From contig CACXLY010000029.1 of assembly GCA_902768605.1 (NCBI GenBank), positions 1 to 39,107 on the forward strand: a stretch of 39,107 bases of DNA. Reading direction: 5' to 3'. The notes under the pieces are model-generated. The model made no database searches. It had not been told where the DNA came from and saw only the letters and a list, made by a program, of their open reading frames with translations. How positions within the stretch are numbered: position 1 is the stretch's first letter; every line of letters begins with the position of its first letter. Shown here piece by piece: positions 7,983 to 16,442 of this stretch. The position numbers and the translations under genes were made by a program. The DNA comes from an uncultured Bacteroidales bacterium. GTDB taxonomy: Bacteria > Bacteroidota > Bacteroidia > Bacteroidales > Bacteroidaceae.

Positions 7983-8255
7983 ATGTACGATATTATCTAT
8001 ACCGAAGAAGCCAAGCGAGGATTGGCACGACTAAGGAAAGACGAACCGAAGGCTCATGCAAAAGCTGTAAAACTCTTGCAAGAAGTGCTTCACCATCCCC
8101 GTACTGGCACAGGGCATCCTCATCAACTAAGTGGCGACCGTGCTGGGCAATGGTCGCGAAGCATCACCAAGAAGCACCGCCTCGTCTATGAGATTCACGA
8201 CACGGAAGTCGTGGTGCTCGTCCTTACAGCCTACGGACATTACGAAGACAAATAA
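7983..8255 (+). CDS. YoeB/Txe-family mRNA endonuclease toxin
   Basis: A 90-residue RelE-superfamily toxin with the YoeB signature GQWSRSITKKHRLVYEI and the C-terminal GHY. Such toxins cleave mRNA in the ribosomal A site and are neutralised by the upstream antitoxin. By alignment with E. coli YoeB (catalytic Glu46, Arg65, His83), Arg66 and the C-terminal His86-Tyr87 are present. The position of the catalytic Glu (usual motif KPEPL) is occupied by His47 in HPHQL. The N-terminal YTEEAKRGLARLRKDEPKA helix is also typical. Length is normal (YoeB is 84-90 residues). The unusual residue could mean altered or reduced cleavage activity. Confidence 0.88.
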   Translation: MYDIIYTEEAKRGLARLRKDEPKAHAKAVKLLQEVLHHPRTGTGHPHQLSGDRAGQWSRSITKKHRLVYEIHDTEVVVLVLTAYGHYEDK

Positions 8256-8401
8256 CTCCCGCCCCATCGGCATCAACATCTCAGACAACAAAGAATAAAG
8301 ACACATAATAAGCATCACAAAACTTCAATCTTCAATTTTCAACATTCAATGGATTAATTAAGTAAAGACATAATAGACAAAGAAGCGTCCGCTTGAATCT
8401 T

Positions 8402-8549
8402 GTTCTTGAAAATTCGCCAAATTAAAAGAACCCACAAGAGTAAAGTCTTGGATGCTCACGCCCGAAGGCGTGGGCTTTTACTCGTATAAGTGGGTTAGGT
8501 GTTTGGCGATACCTCAAGAACGTAGACGAATGAAGTCCACGTTTTTTTT
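8402..8549 (+). ncRNA. Candidate rod-shaped structured RNA with terminator
   Basis: Five nested helices are visible. 8402-8409 GTTCTTGA pairs with 8514-8521. 8414-8421 TCGCCAAA pairs with 8502-8509. 8429-8435 AACCCAC pairs with 8490-8496. 8438-8444 GAGTAAA pairs with 8477-8483. 8454-8462 GCTCACGCC pairs with 8467-8475, closed by a CGAA tetraloop. Small asymmetric internal loops separate the helices. A terminator hairpin and eight T follow at once. The helices are exact complements, giving a single long rod of about 120 nt. No TAnnTTTG box is evident just upstream, so it may be processed from the toxin-antitoxin transcript, serve as the leader of the gene at 8602, or use a non-standard promoter. 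The shape recalls 6S RNA or the ends of IS200/IS605-type elements, but I cannot assign a family. Confidence 0.65.
8521..8549 (+). terminator. Intrinsic terminator of the structured RNA
   Basis: CGTAGAC pairs with GTCCACG (one A-C mismatch) around a 7-nt loop, followed by TTTTTTTT. It lies 53 nt upstream of the BspA-like start codon, so it would end the small RNA or attenuate read-through into that gene. Confidence 0.75.
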
Positions 8550-8601
8550 GTTGTCCTAATCAAAGCGGTATCAAATAACAAACATCTAAAAATACAAGAT
8601 T

Positions 8602-11600
8602 ATGAAAAAGATTCTACTTCTTAACTTGCTCTTAGCAATGCTTCTGGGAGCAACAAGTGCATGGGCAGCAGATGGTGAGATATTCCAGGTCAGAACAGAT
8701 AAAATTATGATGCGTTTCAAGGTTATAAGTGAAAGCGATAAGACTTGTGAAACGTGTTCAACTCGTTCATCAAATGGCGGATATGATCCAGCTATTGAAC
8801 GTGACTATACAGGACATGTTATCGTTCCAGAAACCGCAAATGGTTATACGGTAATCCGTATCGGCGCTCACTCATTTTTCAATTGCTCCTTTCCAAGCAT
8901 ACAGTTACCGGAAACAGTTACAATGATTGAAGAATGGGCTTTCAATCGCTCTAAACTTGAAACGATAGATGTGCCAAGTAAAGTTGATTTAGGCAGTTAC
9001 ACTTTTAATGGATGTACAGAATTAACTAGCGTCAGTATATCTTGTGACAATATTCCCCGTAGTTGTTTTAATGAGTGTGAAAATTTATCATCCCTGGAAC
9101 TTAGGTCTCCTGTTAGCGAAGTGGGTCAAAATGCTTTTACCCGATGTTATCATCTGGAGTCCATCTCTTTTCCTACAGGCCTAATAAAAATAGGAAGTTA
9201 TGCTTTTGGTAGTTGCACTCATCTGAAGTTAATCACATTACCAAGTTCTTTAGAAAGTATATGTTCTGATTCTTTTTGGGAATGTCAGGAATTGGAAAAT
9301 GTCATCATAGAAAGTGAAACTCCCCCATCGATAATTCAAGTAGAAAGTTATGAGATGTTTTCTGGCATTTCAGATAATGCTGTACTTACTGTTCCTGACA
9401 GGACAAAGTATTTGTCAGAGCCTTGGGCATCAAAATTCTCTGAAATCAAGTCTTTCCTGCCAACCTATGAAAACACTCGCATCTTCTATAATATGGGTAG
9501 TTATGGCTGGGGATGGCCTGTTTATACAAACGACCCCAACGAGGTCTTGGATCTAAAGATTGATGGCAACCCAGCGGCACCAACATTCTATGGTACTGAC
9601 ATCATCATCTCAAACGACCCAAAGTATATACCCTTAGAAGTTTCTTTCTTGTTGAAGACCGATGAAGGCATTCAACCCAACATCATACATTACGACTTGA
9701 TTGACTACGGCTTCAGCATTGACGGCAAAGAAATGACCTCTCGCGACTTTAATAATGTGCCTGGTGTCGTAAGCGGTAATGCATATCTCAAAGACGAAGT
9801 TGAAGCAATGCGCTGGGCAGGTGCACCGACCCTCGTGCTCGACAACGCCACACTCGAGTGGGACACAACCGGCTATGGCTTGCACAATCACGATACAGGG
9901 CAGGACGGCCTTACTATCAAAGTCCTGGGCGACTGCACGATAAAGGCTCCCAATGCAGTTGCTGCTCTTGAGATTGATGTCGCAAATATGATTACCATAG
10001 AAGGCGGCGGTACACTCCACATCATTTCCGGCCAGTATCCCATCGAGACATGGGTTGTTTCAACGCTTAGGATACAAGATGGCACGACCGTAATAGCGGA
10101 GAGCGAAACAGGGCGCAGCGCCCTTTGGGACCAAGATGGCGCAGACATCGAAATCAGGGACGGAGGCGTGTTTGCTGCATTCGGCAAGCATGAACCCATC
10201 TGGTTGGATTCCAATGGCGAGTTCATCTTAGGTGAAGGCATTGCCTTGCGCTATCCCACTGATGCCTATATTGGAAGCAATAATAATATCTACTATGCCG
10301 ACGGCACGAAAGTGACGAACGACTGGGTTGTCCCCCGACAATCAGACGACACGAGACTTGATAGCGGAGATAAACAACGCCAAGCGGGAACTCGGCTTCA
10401 GCATCAACGGCAAGGAAATGACTGGCACAGATATGAACAATGTGCCTGGAGTCACGAACGGAAGTGCCCACATCGAAGTAAACGAAGACGGTGCACCGAC
10501 CCTCGTGCTCGACAACGCCACACTCGAGTGGGACACGACCGGCTTTGGCTTGCATAATCACAATACAGGGCAGGACGGCCTTACTATCAAAGTCCTTGGC
10601 GACTGCACGATAAAGGCTCCCAATGCAGTTGCTGCTCTTGAGATTGATGTCGCAAAAATGATTACCATAGAAGGCGGCGGTACCCTCAACATCATTTCCG
10701 GCTCATATCCCATCGAGACATGGGTTGTTTCAACGCTTAGGATACAAGATGGCACGACCGTAATAGCGAAAGGCGAAACAGTAAGCAGCGCCGTTTGGGA
10801 CAATGATGGCGCAAACATCGAGATCAGGGACGGAGGCGTGTTTGCTGCATTCGGCAAGCATGAACCCATCTGGTTGGATTCCAATGGCGAGTTCATCTTA
10901 GGCGAAGGCATTGCCTTGCGCTATCCCTCTGATGCCTACATCGGAAGCAATAATAATATCTACTATGCCGACGGCACGAAAGTGGAGAACGACTGGGTTG
11001 TCATCGGCCCCGACGACCAAAAGACACAAGACTTGATAGATGAATTAATCTACCTGGGCTTCAGCATCAACGGACAGAAAATGAGTATCTACAATATGGA
11101 CGATGTGCCGGGAGTCACGAGCGGAAGTGCTCATATCGAAAAAGACGAAGATGGTGCTTCAGTACTTGTGCTCGACAATGCCACGCTGGAGTGGAACGAC
11201 GCCACCTATGGGTTGCATTATTATGGCACAAATAATCTTATAATCAAAGTCATCGGTGACTGCACGATAAAAGCTAATGATGTTGCTATTGAAGTGGACG
11301 CAAAAACAGCCAAAATATCAGGCGGCGGAACCCTCCACATCATTTCCAGCTCGTATTCCATCGAGATGAATAGTGGCTCAACGTTAGCAATAGCAGACAG
11401 CACGACCGTAATAGCACAGAGCGAGGCAATAGGCAGTGCCATTTGGAACCAAAGTGGATTCTTCGGTATCTATAACGGAGGCGTGCTTGCCGCATACGGC
11501 ACGTCTGAGCCAATCCACCTTGCAGGAATGTTCCTTTTCAGCGGCAGCGACCTGTGCTATCCTGTTGGTGCCTATATCGGAAGCGATTATGTAATCTACA

Positions 11601-11779
11601 ATGCCGACGGCACGAAAGTGGAAGGCGACTGGGTTGTCATCGGCCCCGACAATGCGACGACATGGGAACTGATAGACGGCGTGGACGAGATTGTCAACAG
11701 CAGGCAGCCAGCAGACGACGGATTTATCTATAACCTTGCCGGACAAAAGAAAAACGGGAAGAAGGTAATTAGAAAATAA
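8602..11779 (+). pseudogene. BspA-like leucine-rich repeat surface protein, frameshifted
   Basis: The first frame (8602-10557) starts with a clear Sec signal peptide (MKKILLLNLLLAMLLGATSA WA). It continues with BspA-type LRR_5 repeats at about residues 85-230 (patterns such as IGSYAFGSCTHLKLITLPSS) and then the first copy of a domain of about 220 residues. At about 10332 the frame breaks. Comparison with the junction after the second copy (GTTGTCATCGGCCCCGAC) shows GTTGTCCCCCGAC, an exact loss of ATCGG. The second frame (10328-11779) then carries two more domain copies and ends in YNLAGQKKNGKKVIRK, the exported-protein tail. Restoring 5 nt gives one protein of about 1,060 residues. The LRR part is AT-rich and the triplicated part is GC-richer, suggesting a chimeric origin. 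BspA LRR proteins mediate adhesion; the role here is inferred. A +1 slip at CCC-C is the alternative to gene death. Confidence 0.8.
9709..11720 (+). repeat. Three tandem copies of a domain of about 220 residues
   Basis: Copies begin at about 9709, 10394 and 11057, each starting GGCTTCAGCAT (encoding GFSI-G). Copies one and two are nearly identical at DNA level over long stretches (for example from CTCGTGCTCGACAACGCCAC onward), indicating a recent duplication. Copy three is clearly older. The protein pattern per copy runs LVLDNATLEW, IKV-GDCTIKA, IEGGGTL-IIS, DGGVFAAFGKHEPIWL and GTKV-DWVV, suggesting a repetitive beta structure. Confidence 0.92.
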
Positions 11780-11828
11780 GAGAATAAGAAAATAAGATAA
11801 TAAGATAATAAGAAATGTAGTCAGCAAG

Positions 11829-11866
11829 AGAGCCCCGTGAACATTAATGTCCGACGGGGCTCTTTC
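11829..11866 (+). terminator. Intrinsic terminator of the BspA-like gene
   Basis: AGAGCCCCGT pairs perfectly with ACGGGGCTCT and ends in TTTC; 15 nt loop. The preceding 50 bp are an AATAAGAT-type 8-bp repeat tract. Confidence 0.8.
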
Positions 11867-11900
11867 ATAATTATTGCTGTCCGATAAAAAGCACCAATAA

Positions 11901-14900
11901 TTAGCGATACAGTTTCGTCACTTTCACGCTGCCGTCCTCGTAGATGACTTTGCGAATCACGCATTTACCATCTCGCCATTTACTATCCACCATCTGTCCC
12001 GCCAGGTTGTAGTATTCTGTGCGCTTCACCTTGCCGGACGAGGCAAAGGCGGGCTTTATCTCGTCTATGACTTCCTGGCTGGCGAACCAAAGGCGATAAG
12101 GCTTCTGCACCGTGCCCAACTGCTTGCAGGCCTGGAAGGCGACGTAGCCCAACGAGCCATAGACTTCGCCCTCAGCATCGAGCAAGCGGAAGACGATATT
12201 GTCGCCAGTCACTTCGCCATGAATGTTCATATAGAGCAGACCTGCATCCATGACGCCAATGCCGCGGCAAGTGTCTCCACAGAAGGCTCCGACATAATAC
12301 GGCTCGTCGAGAGAGATGCCATCATCGGCCTCAACGGTCGCCACCATGGTCATCACGTCGGGATAAGAATGAATATCGACATTGAAGATTGAAGATTGAA
12401 GATTGAAGGTTGAAGACTGAAGACTGAGCAATTCGTCCTGAGCTGGTTGTGCCGGAGCATAACGGCGTTTGCGCGCCACTTGAGGGCTGAGGCTTTGCCA
12501 GCAGAACTCTTGTGCCTGACTGGTATAGAAGAGGTACGACTGCCCTGGTTGTAAAGACTTGAGCGAGCCGAACCAAGCGCCGTTCTCGTAGGTGGCAAAG
12601 GCATCAAGGCCAACGAGTTTGTCGCCTTCATTCGGAACGTAACCTGCAAGTGCCGCCTCCAGAGTGGTCGCATTGTAGAGGGGACAGCCTATCCAGTTCC
12701 AGCCAGCCTGCAAAGCGACAGGGATGTTGACGTCGTAGAGCGGGCCGCGAAGGGTAACGGAACCCTCCCGCTGCATCTTAATCTTGTAGCCCTTAGCAGC
12801 TTCGAGGGCTTGCAGAGTGCCCTGCCAACCTTCCTCTTCACCCCAAAGCAGGCTTTCCGTCTGTCCTTGCAACAGAAGAGCATTCATGAGGAAACGGCTC
12901 TTGTCGACGCTCTCGGCAAAGTTGTGCGAGGTCCAGTTCCAGCCCTCAGCAAGGTCGAGCGTGATGGTCCGGTCAGGACCTAACCAGTCGTCTTCGGTCA
13001 GGGCATTGAAGTCGAACATGCCAAGCTTGTTGGACTTGTCGATAGTAGGCTGGTTGAGTACGGTGGACATGTTGGCGCCATCGGGATAACGTCCGAAGGT
13101 TTGCCATTTGTCGTGCTCCCTGTATTCGAGCTGGTCGGCCCACGAACCGTCCTCGGCCTGAATGCAGACCTTTGCTCCGTCGGCATTCTCGAGCTTGAAG
13201 GGAGCGTGCAACTGGTCGATGCCATCCTTCTTGTCGCACCAAATGATGCGAGTGCCGTGAGCTGGCACAAAGCCTTCCTGCAACTGATACTTCTGCGGAT
13301 TGCTTGCGTTGTCGCTCAGGTAAAGTCCCGCCAAGGAAATGTCGTGGTCGGTGGTATTGTAGAGTTCGAGCCAATCGGCCCTCTTTCCATAATCATTAAT
13401 ATAAATGTCGCCCGAAGCGCTCACCTCGTTGATGCGCAGAGGCGATGCACCGGCTGCCCAGCGCTGTTGCTCGTCGGTAATGGGGACGAATACGGCTTTC
13501 AGATTGACATTACTGTTATTGTCTAAGATTTCGTGCAAATCGACGACGTCGCTCTCAGAAACCATCTGCCTGTCCTTGCTGGTAAGTGACAGGCTCCCCT
13601 CGAACCATATATCAGTGCTGGTGCCGTGGCAGTTCTTCACCTCCAGCGCTATCTGGTTTTCACCGACGCGAAGGTATTCATGGGGAATGTCGAAGCTGCC
13701 CAGATAGGGGTCTTGCGACTCATGGTGCTGGTCGATGGTATAGTCGGAATAGGTGGAGCCGCTGGCGATGTAGTAACCGCCGACCTCGTGACCGTTGACA
13801 TAAAGCATTATGCCGTCGTCAACTTGATAGTGGAAGGTCAGGATGTCCTCGTCGGAGAGAGGAGCCTCGAGCTGGAAGGTCTTGCGGAAGTAGTAGGTGG
13901 AGCGCCTGGTGCCCGAACCTTTGTCCAACTTGGTGACGGAGTTATCCTGCATGTAGTATCCGCTATTTGCAAAGCCGAAAGGAGCTGTTCCGGAGCGCCA
14001 GCCGCTTGCCGACTCATCAAACGAAGGGGCTTTCCAGTCGTAATTATCCATCGAGCCTCGGTCGAAGTACATCCAGTTGGAACCCTCCGGGATAAGCGTC
14101 GAGGAGATGGTTTCGGAGCTTTCTGACTCCCAACCTCTAAAGGTATAACCAGCAGGGGCTTTTGCCGAGAGCTGGATGGGCAGGCCGTTGTAGGAGAAGA
14201 GATAGCCATGGAACTTGCCTGTAGGGAACTCCTGACCGTTCACAGCTATTTGCGCCTCTGGAATGTTGGAAGAGAGATTTGCGAAGATGCCATAATTGAC
14301 TCCGAAATAGTTTCGCATGTTCGTGATGCGCGAGCCGTTATGAGCCGAGCGAACGGAACCGGCCAGTCCCGTTCCTGCTGTTCTGCCCTCCCACAACAGG
14401 GCAGGAGTCGTGTTATTATAGATGTCCCATACAATCTCCTCGCAACGGGTCGGTTCGAACACGCTGCCGTCCACGATGCAGAAGGCATCCATGAACTGTC
14501 GGCGGAAGGGGTCGTACTTCATCAGGTTGCGGAAGAGGTCGTCCACATTGACTCCTCCGCTCGTGCTCAGCACATCCGTGAGCATATTGGTCGTGCCGAA
14601 AGCAGAGTCGCAATCGAAGAGGACGAAATGGAACTTCCCGTCCGAGCGGCTGCGGAAGCCTTTTATATTGTTGGTGTTCGTTATCCAATCCGTCGGGCCC
14701 ATATAACATTCAAGAGCCATGTAGTTCACGTACTCGTCCATATCGAGGAGGTCGCAAATCTGGCGGTAGGTCTCCTCCGACTTGGTTCGTCCCAAAGTTG
14801 CAGCCAACCGTTGAAGCTGCATCCAAGCCTGATTGTCGCCCATCTTCTGATTGTACTGGGCATTGCTCAGGTCGAACTGGTCCATATCGTCGAAGTCGAT

Positions 14901-16313
14901 GCCGTAGTTGCTGTAGGCGAAGTGCTTGTTGTTGCTCTCGCGGATATTGAGCATGCCGTAGTACAAGCCATTCAGGAAGACGTGAGCCGGCTGATAGTCC
15001 TGGCAATCGACGTAGAAGCCGCTCTTCAGCACCATCATCTGCACGCCCGGGTCTTTCGAACGGGCATAGGTGTCGTTGCCGCCGTTGCGAACCTGCCAGC
15101 AGCGGTATTTGTTATAAGGTTTCAAGGGAAAGACGGGATAATCGATGGAGTTGACGCCCTCGTAGCGTTTGTCTGTCTTGAGGCGGAACGAGCTTCTTGC
15201 TTCCCAATAATGGTCGTCAACCGTTGCGCCGCCATAAGCCCTGGTCCAGCCGCCGCAAATCTCGAGGTCCATCTCTTGGTTCAAGACCATGGAGTAACTC
15301 GTGCATCCGTCTTCAGTAGTCTCCGTTCCGTTTTCCGTCGAGCGCGGAACCAGGTACTCCATGTTGACCGGTCGCTCCCAGTCCATGTTCCAGTTGCAGG
15401 GACTGCTTTGCCCGTTGCCGCTTATTCCGTTCGTACCTCTTATGAAGACGCCTATCTGATTGTCGAAGAAGTGCTTGTCCTCAGAAACGACAGACAAGAT
15501 GGGCAGGTAGTATTCGTGGTTCTGATAGATGTAGGAGCGCGTGACGACAGGACTTGGCAGCATTCCCTTCTTCAGGAAGCAGAGGCGCAGAATCGTGGTG
15601 GAGGTTATCTCGAAGAGTCCGCTGGTGCTTGTCGTGCCATTTGTTGCCGTCGGAGCACTCCCGTCCAAGGTATAGCGCAACTTGTAGCCGGAAGGAATGG
15701 GCACGCGCGTCCAGAAGCTTTGGGTGAAGACTTTGGAATCGACCGTTACCGTGGGCTCCTCGAGGCGGAACTCAGCAAAGTCACTGTTATTGTTCGAGGC
15801 TCCGGGAGTGGGCTCGCCCGTATATTCCCAAATGGGGGCTCCGTCCTGTTTACGTCCCCAAGAGCAGCGAGCGATGGAAGGAGGATAGTCGACGGACGCT
15901 ACGACCTCCTTCTCGGAATTCAAGAGGCTGATTGTGCCGCCTTCCGGCTCCATCTTGAAGGGAATCTGCATTTTAGCTCCTGCTCCGTAGTTGCCTTCGG
16001 CTTGACTATGCCCAAAGTAAAGGACCTTGAAGCCTTGAGCCGGAACAGAGCCCCAGACGGAGAGCGAGTTGAAATGGAACTCGTTCACGCCATCGGAGAG
16101 ATACATGCCTTTGAACGGAATGCTTTCGGCCGTAGGGTTGTAGAATTCAATCCAACCGCCGTAGCAGAGTGAATTATCGAGGTACTGGTCGATGTTGGCG
16201 ACCTGCACCTCGTTGATTACCAAAGTAGAAAGGTCCGTTTCGGGTTCAGGCTCCTGTGCCGAAGCGAAAGCAGGAGAAAGGAGTAAAGCTAAGCTTACTA
16301 AGTAATTTTTCAT
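11901..16313 (-). CDS. Secreted CotH-kinase-like protein with two lamin-tail domains
   Basis: The start is placed at 16313 (MKNYLVSLALLLSPAFASAQ, a good signal peptide) because the -7 box at 16337-16344 lies between it and the longer in-frame start at 16370. Domains of the 1,470-residue product: lamin-tail-type domain (about 30-175, STLVINEVQVAN); a chitobiase C-terminal-like segment (about 195-275, LRYTLDGSAPTA); CotH domain (about 285-620) with the acidic LFDCDSAFG motif (Asp567, Asp569), the counterpart of the metal-binding Asp motif of CotH kinases; a beta-sandwich region (about 760-900); a second lamin-tail domain (about 945-1060, LRINEVSASGDIYINDYG); and a C-terminal Trp-rich module and tail with YYNLAGQMVD. 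CotH proteins are atypical protein kinases; the substrate here is unknown. Two 7-bp repeat tracts lie within the coding sequence. It is downstream of the GH30 gene but has its own promoter. Confidence 0.85.
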   Translation of the reverse strand: MKNYLVSLALLLSPAFASAQEPEPETDLSTLVINEVQVANIDQYLDNSLCYGGWIEFYNPTAESIPFKGMYLSDGVNEFHFNSLSVWGSVPAQGFKVLYFGHSQAEGNYGAGAKMQIPFKMEPEGGTISLLNSEKEVVASVDYPPSIARCSWGRKQDGAPIWEYTGEPTPGASNNNSDFAEFRLEEPTVTVDSKVFTQSFWTRVPIPSGYKLRYTLDGSAPTATNGTTSTSGLFEITSTTILRLCFLKKGMLPSPVVTRSYIYQNHEYYLPILSVVSEDKHFFDNQIGVFIRGTNGISGNGQSSPCNWNMDWERPVNMEYLVPRSTENGTETTEDGCTSYSMVLNQEMDLEICGGWTRAYGGATVDDHYWEARSSFRLKTDKRYEGVNSIDYPVFPLKPYNKYRCWQVRNGGNDTYARSKDPGVQMMVLKSGFYVDCQDYQPAHVFLNGLYYGMLNIRESNNKHFAYSNYGIDFDDMDQFDLSNAQYNQKMGDNQAWMQLQRLAATLGRTKSEETYRQICDLLDMDEYVNYMALECYMGPTDWITNTNNIKGFRSRSDGKFHFVLFDCDSAFGTTNMLTDVLSTSGGVNVDDLFRNLMKYDPFRRQFMDAFCIVDGSVFEPTRCEEIVWDIYNNTTPALLWEGRTAGTGLAGSVRSAHNGSRITNMRNYFGVNYGIFANLSSNIPEAQIAVNGQEFPTGKFHGYLFSYNGLPIQLSAKAPAGYTFRGWESESSETISSTLIPEGSNWMYFDRGSMDNYDWKAPSFDESASGWRSGTAPFGFANSGYYMQDNSVTKLDKGSGTRRSTYYFRKTFQLEAPLSDEDILTFHYQVDDGIMLYVNGHEVGGYYIASGSTYSDYTIDQHHESQDPYLGSFDIPHEYLRVGENQIALEVKNCHGTSTDIWFEGSLSLTSKDRQMVSESDVVDLHEILDNNSNVNLKAVFVPITDEQQRWAAGASPLRINEVSASGDIYINDYGKRADWLELYNTTDHDISLAGLYLSDNASNPQKYQLQEGFVPAHGTRIIWCDKKDGIDQLHAPFKLENADGAKVCIQAEDGSWADQLEYREHDKWQTFGRYPDGANMSTVLNQPTIDKSNKLGMFDFNALTEDDWLGPDRTITLDLAEGWNWTSHNFAESVDKSRFLMNALLLQGQTESLLWGEEEGWQGTLQALEAAKGYKIKMQREGSVTLRGPLYDVNIPVALQAGWNWIGCPLYNATTLEAALAGYVPNEGDKLVGLDAFATYENGAWFGSLKSLQPGQSYLFYTSQAQEFCWQSLSPQVARKRRYAPAQPAQDELLSLQSSTFNLQSSIFNVDIHSYPDVMTMVATVEADDGISLDEPYYVGAFCGDTCRGIGVMDAGLLYMNIHGEVTGDNIVFRLLDAEGEVYGSLGYVAFQACKQLGTVQKPYRLWFASQEVIDEIKPAFASSGKVKRTEYYNLAGQMVDSKWRDGKCVIRKVIYEDGSVKVTKLYR
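12381..12426 (-). repeat. In-frame 7-bp repeat tract in the CotH gene
   Basis: Six degenerate ATTGAAG units give the protein repeat FNLQSSI in the C-terminal third. The sequence matches the intergenic class seen at 8320-8350 and the coding tract in the GH30 gene. It interrupts the module between an Arg-rich stretch and DIHSYPDV without breaking the frame. Confidence 0.9.
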
Positions 16314-16336
16314 CGTATTAATGCACATAATCCGTG

Positions 16337-16344
16337 CAAATATA
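16337..16344 (-). promoter_or_regulatory. Promoter -7 box of the CotH gene
   Basis: Minus-strand TATATTTG fits TAnnTTTG. It lies 23 nt upstream of the chosen ATG (16313) and inside the longer open frame, deciding the start. Confidence 0.75.
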
Positions 16345-16400
16345 CGATTATTTTCGCTTACTTTAGGCACTTAGCCTAAAAAAAATCACTTGAATCACTT

Positions 16401-16442
16401 AAAAAGCATTGGCGGGGGAAAAATCACCCGCCGCCAATGCTT
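16401..16442 (-). terminator. Terminator overlapping the GH30 stop codon
   Basis: On the minus strand AAGCATTGGCGG pairs with CCGCCAATGCTT and is followed by a T tract. The TGA stop of the GH30 gene (16424-16426) lies in the loop, so the last GH30 codons form the 5' arm. Confidence 0.85.

Noticed and set aside
8457..8475. End of an IS200/IS605 element
   Set aside because: The hairpin resembles such ends, but no tnpA or tnpB is nearby and the larger nested fold explains it better.
14208..16172. 654-codon frame antisense to the CotH gene, and similar frames opposite sprA and the GH20 gene
   Set aside because: They lack recognisable domains and mirror well-supported genes.
11901..16370. Longer start for the CotH protein at 16370
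   Set aside because: It lies upstream of the -7 box and would hide the signal peptide; the ATG at 16313 fits both.
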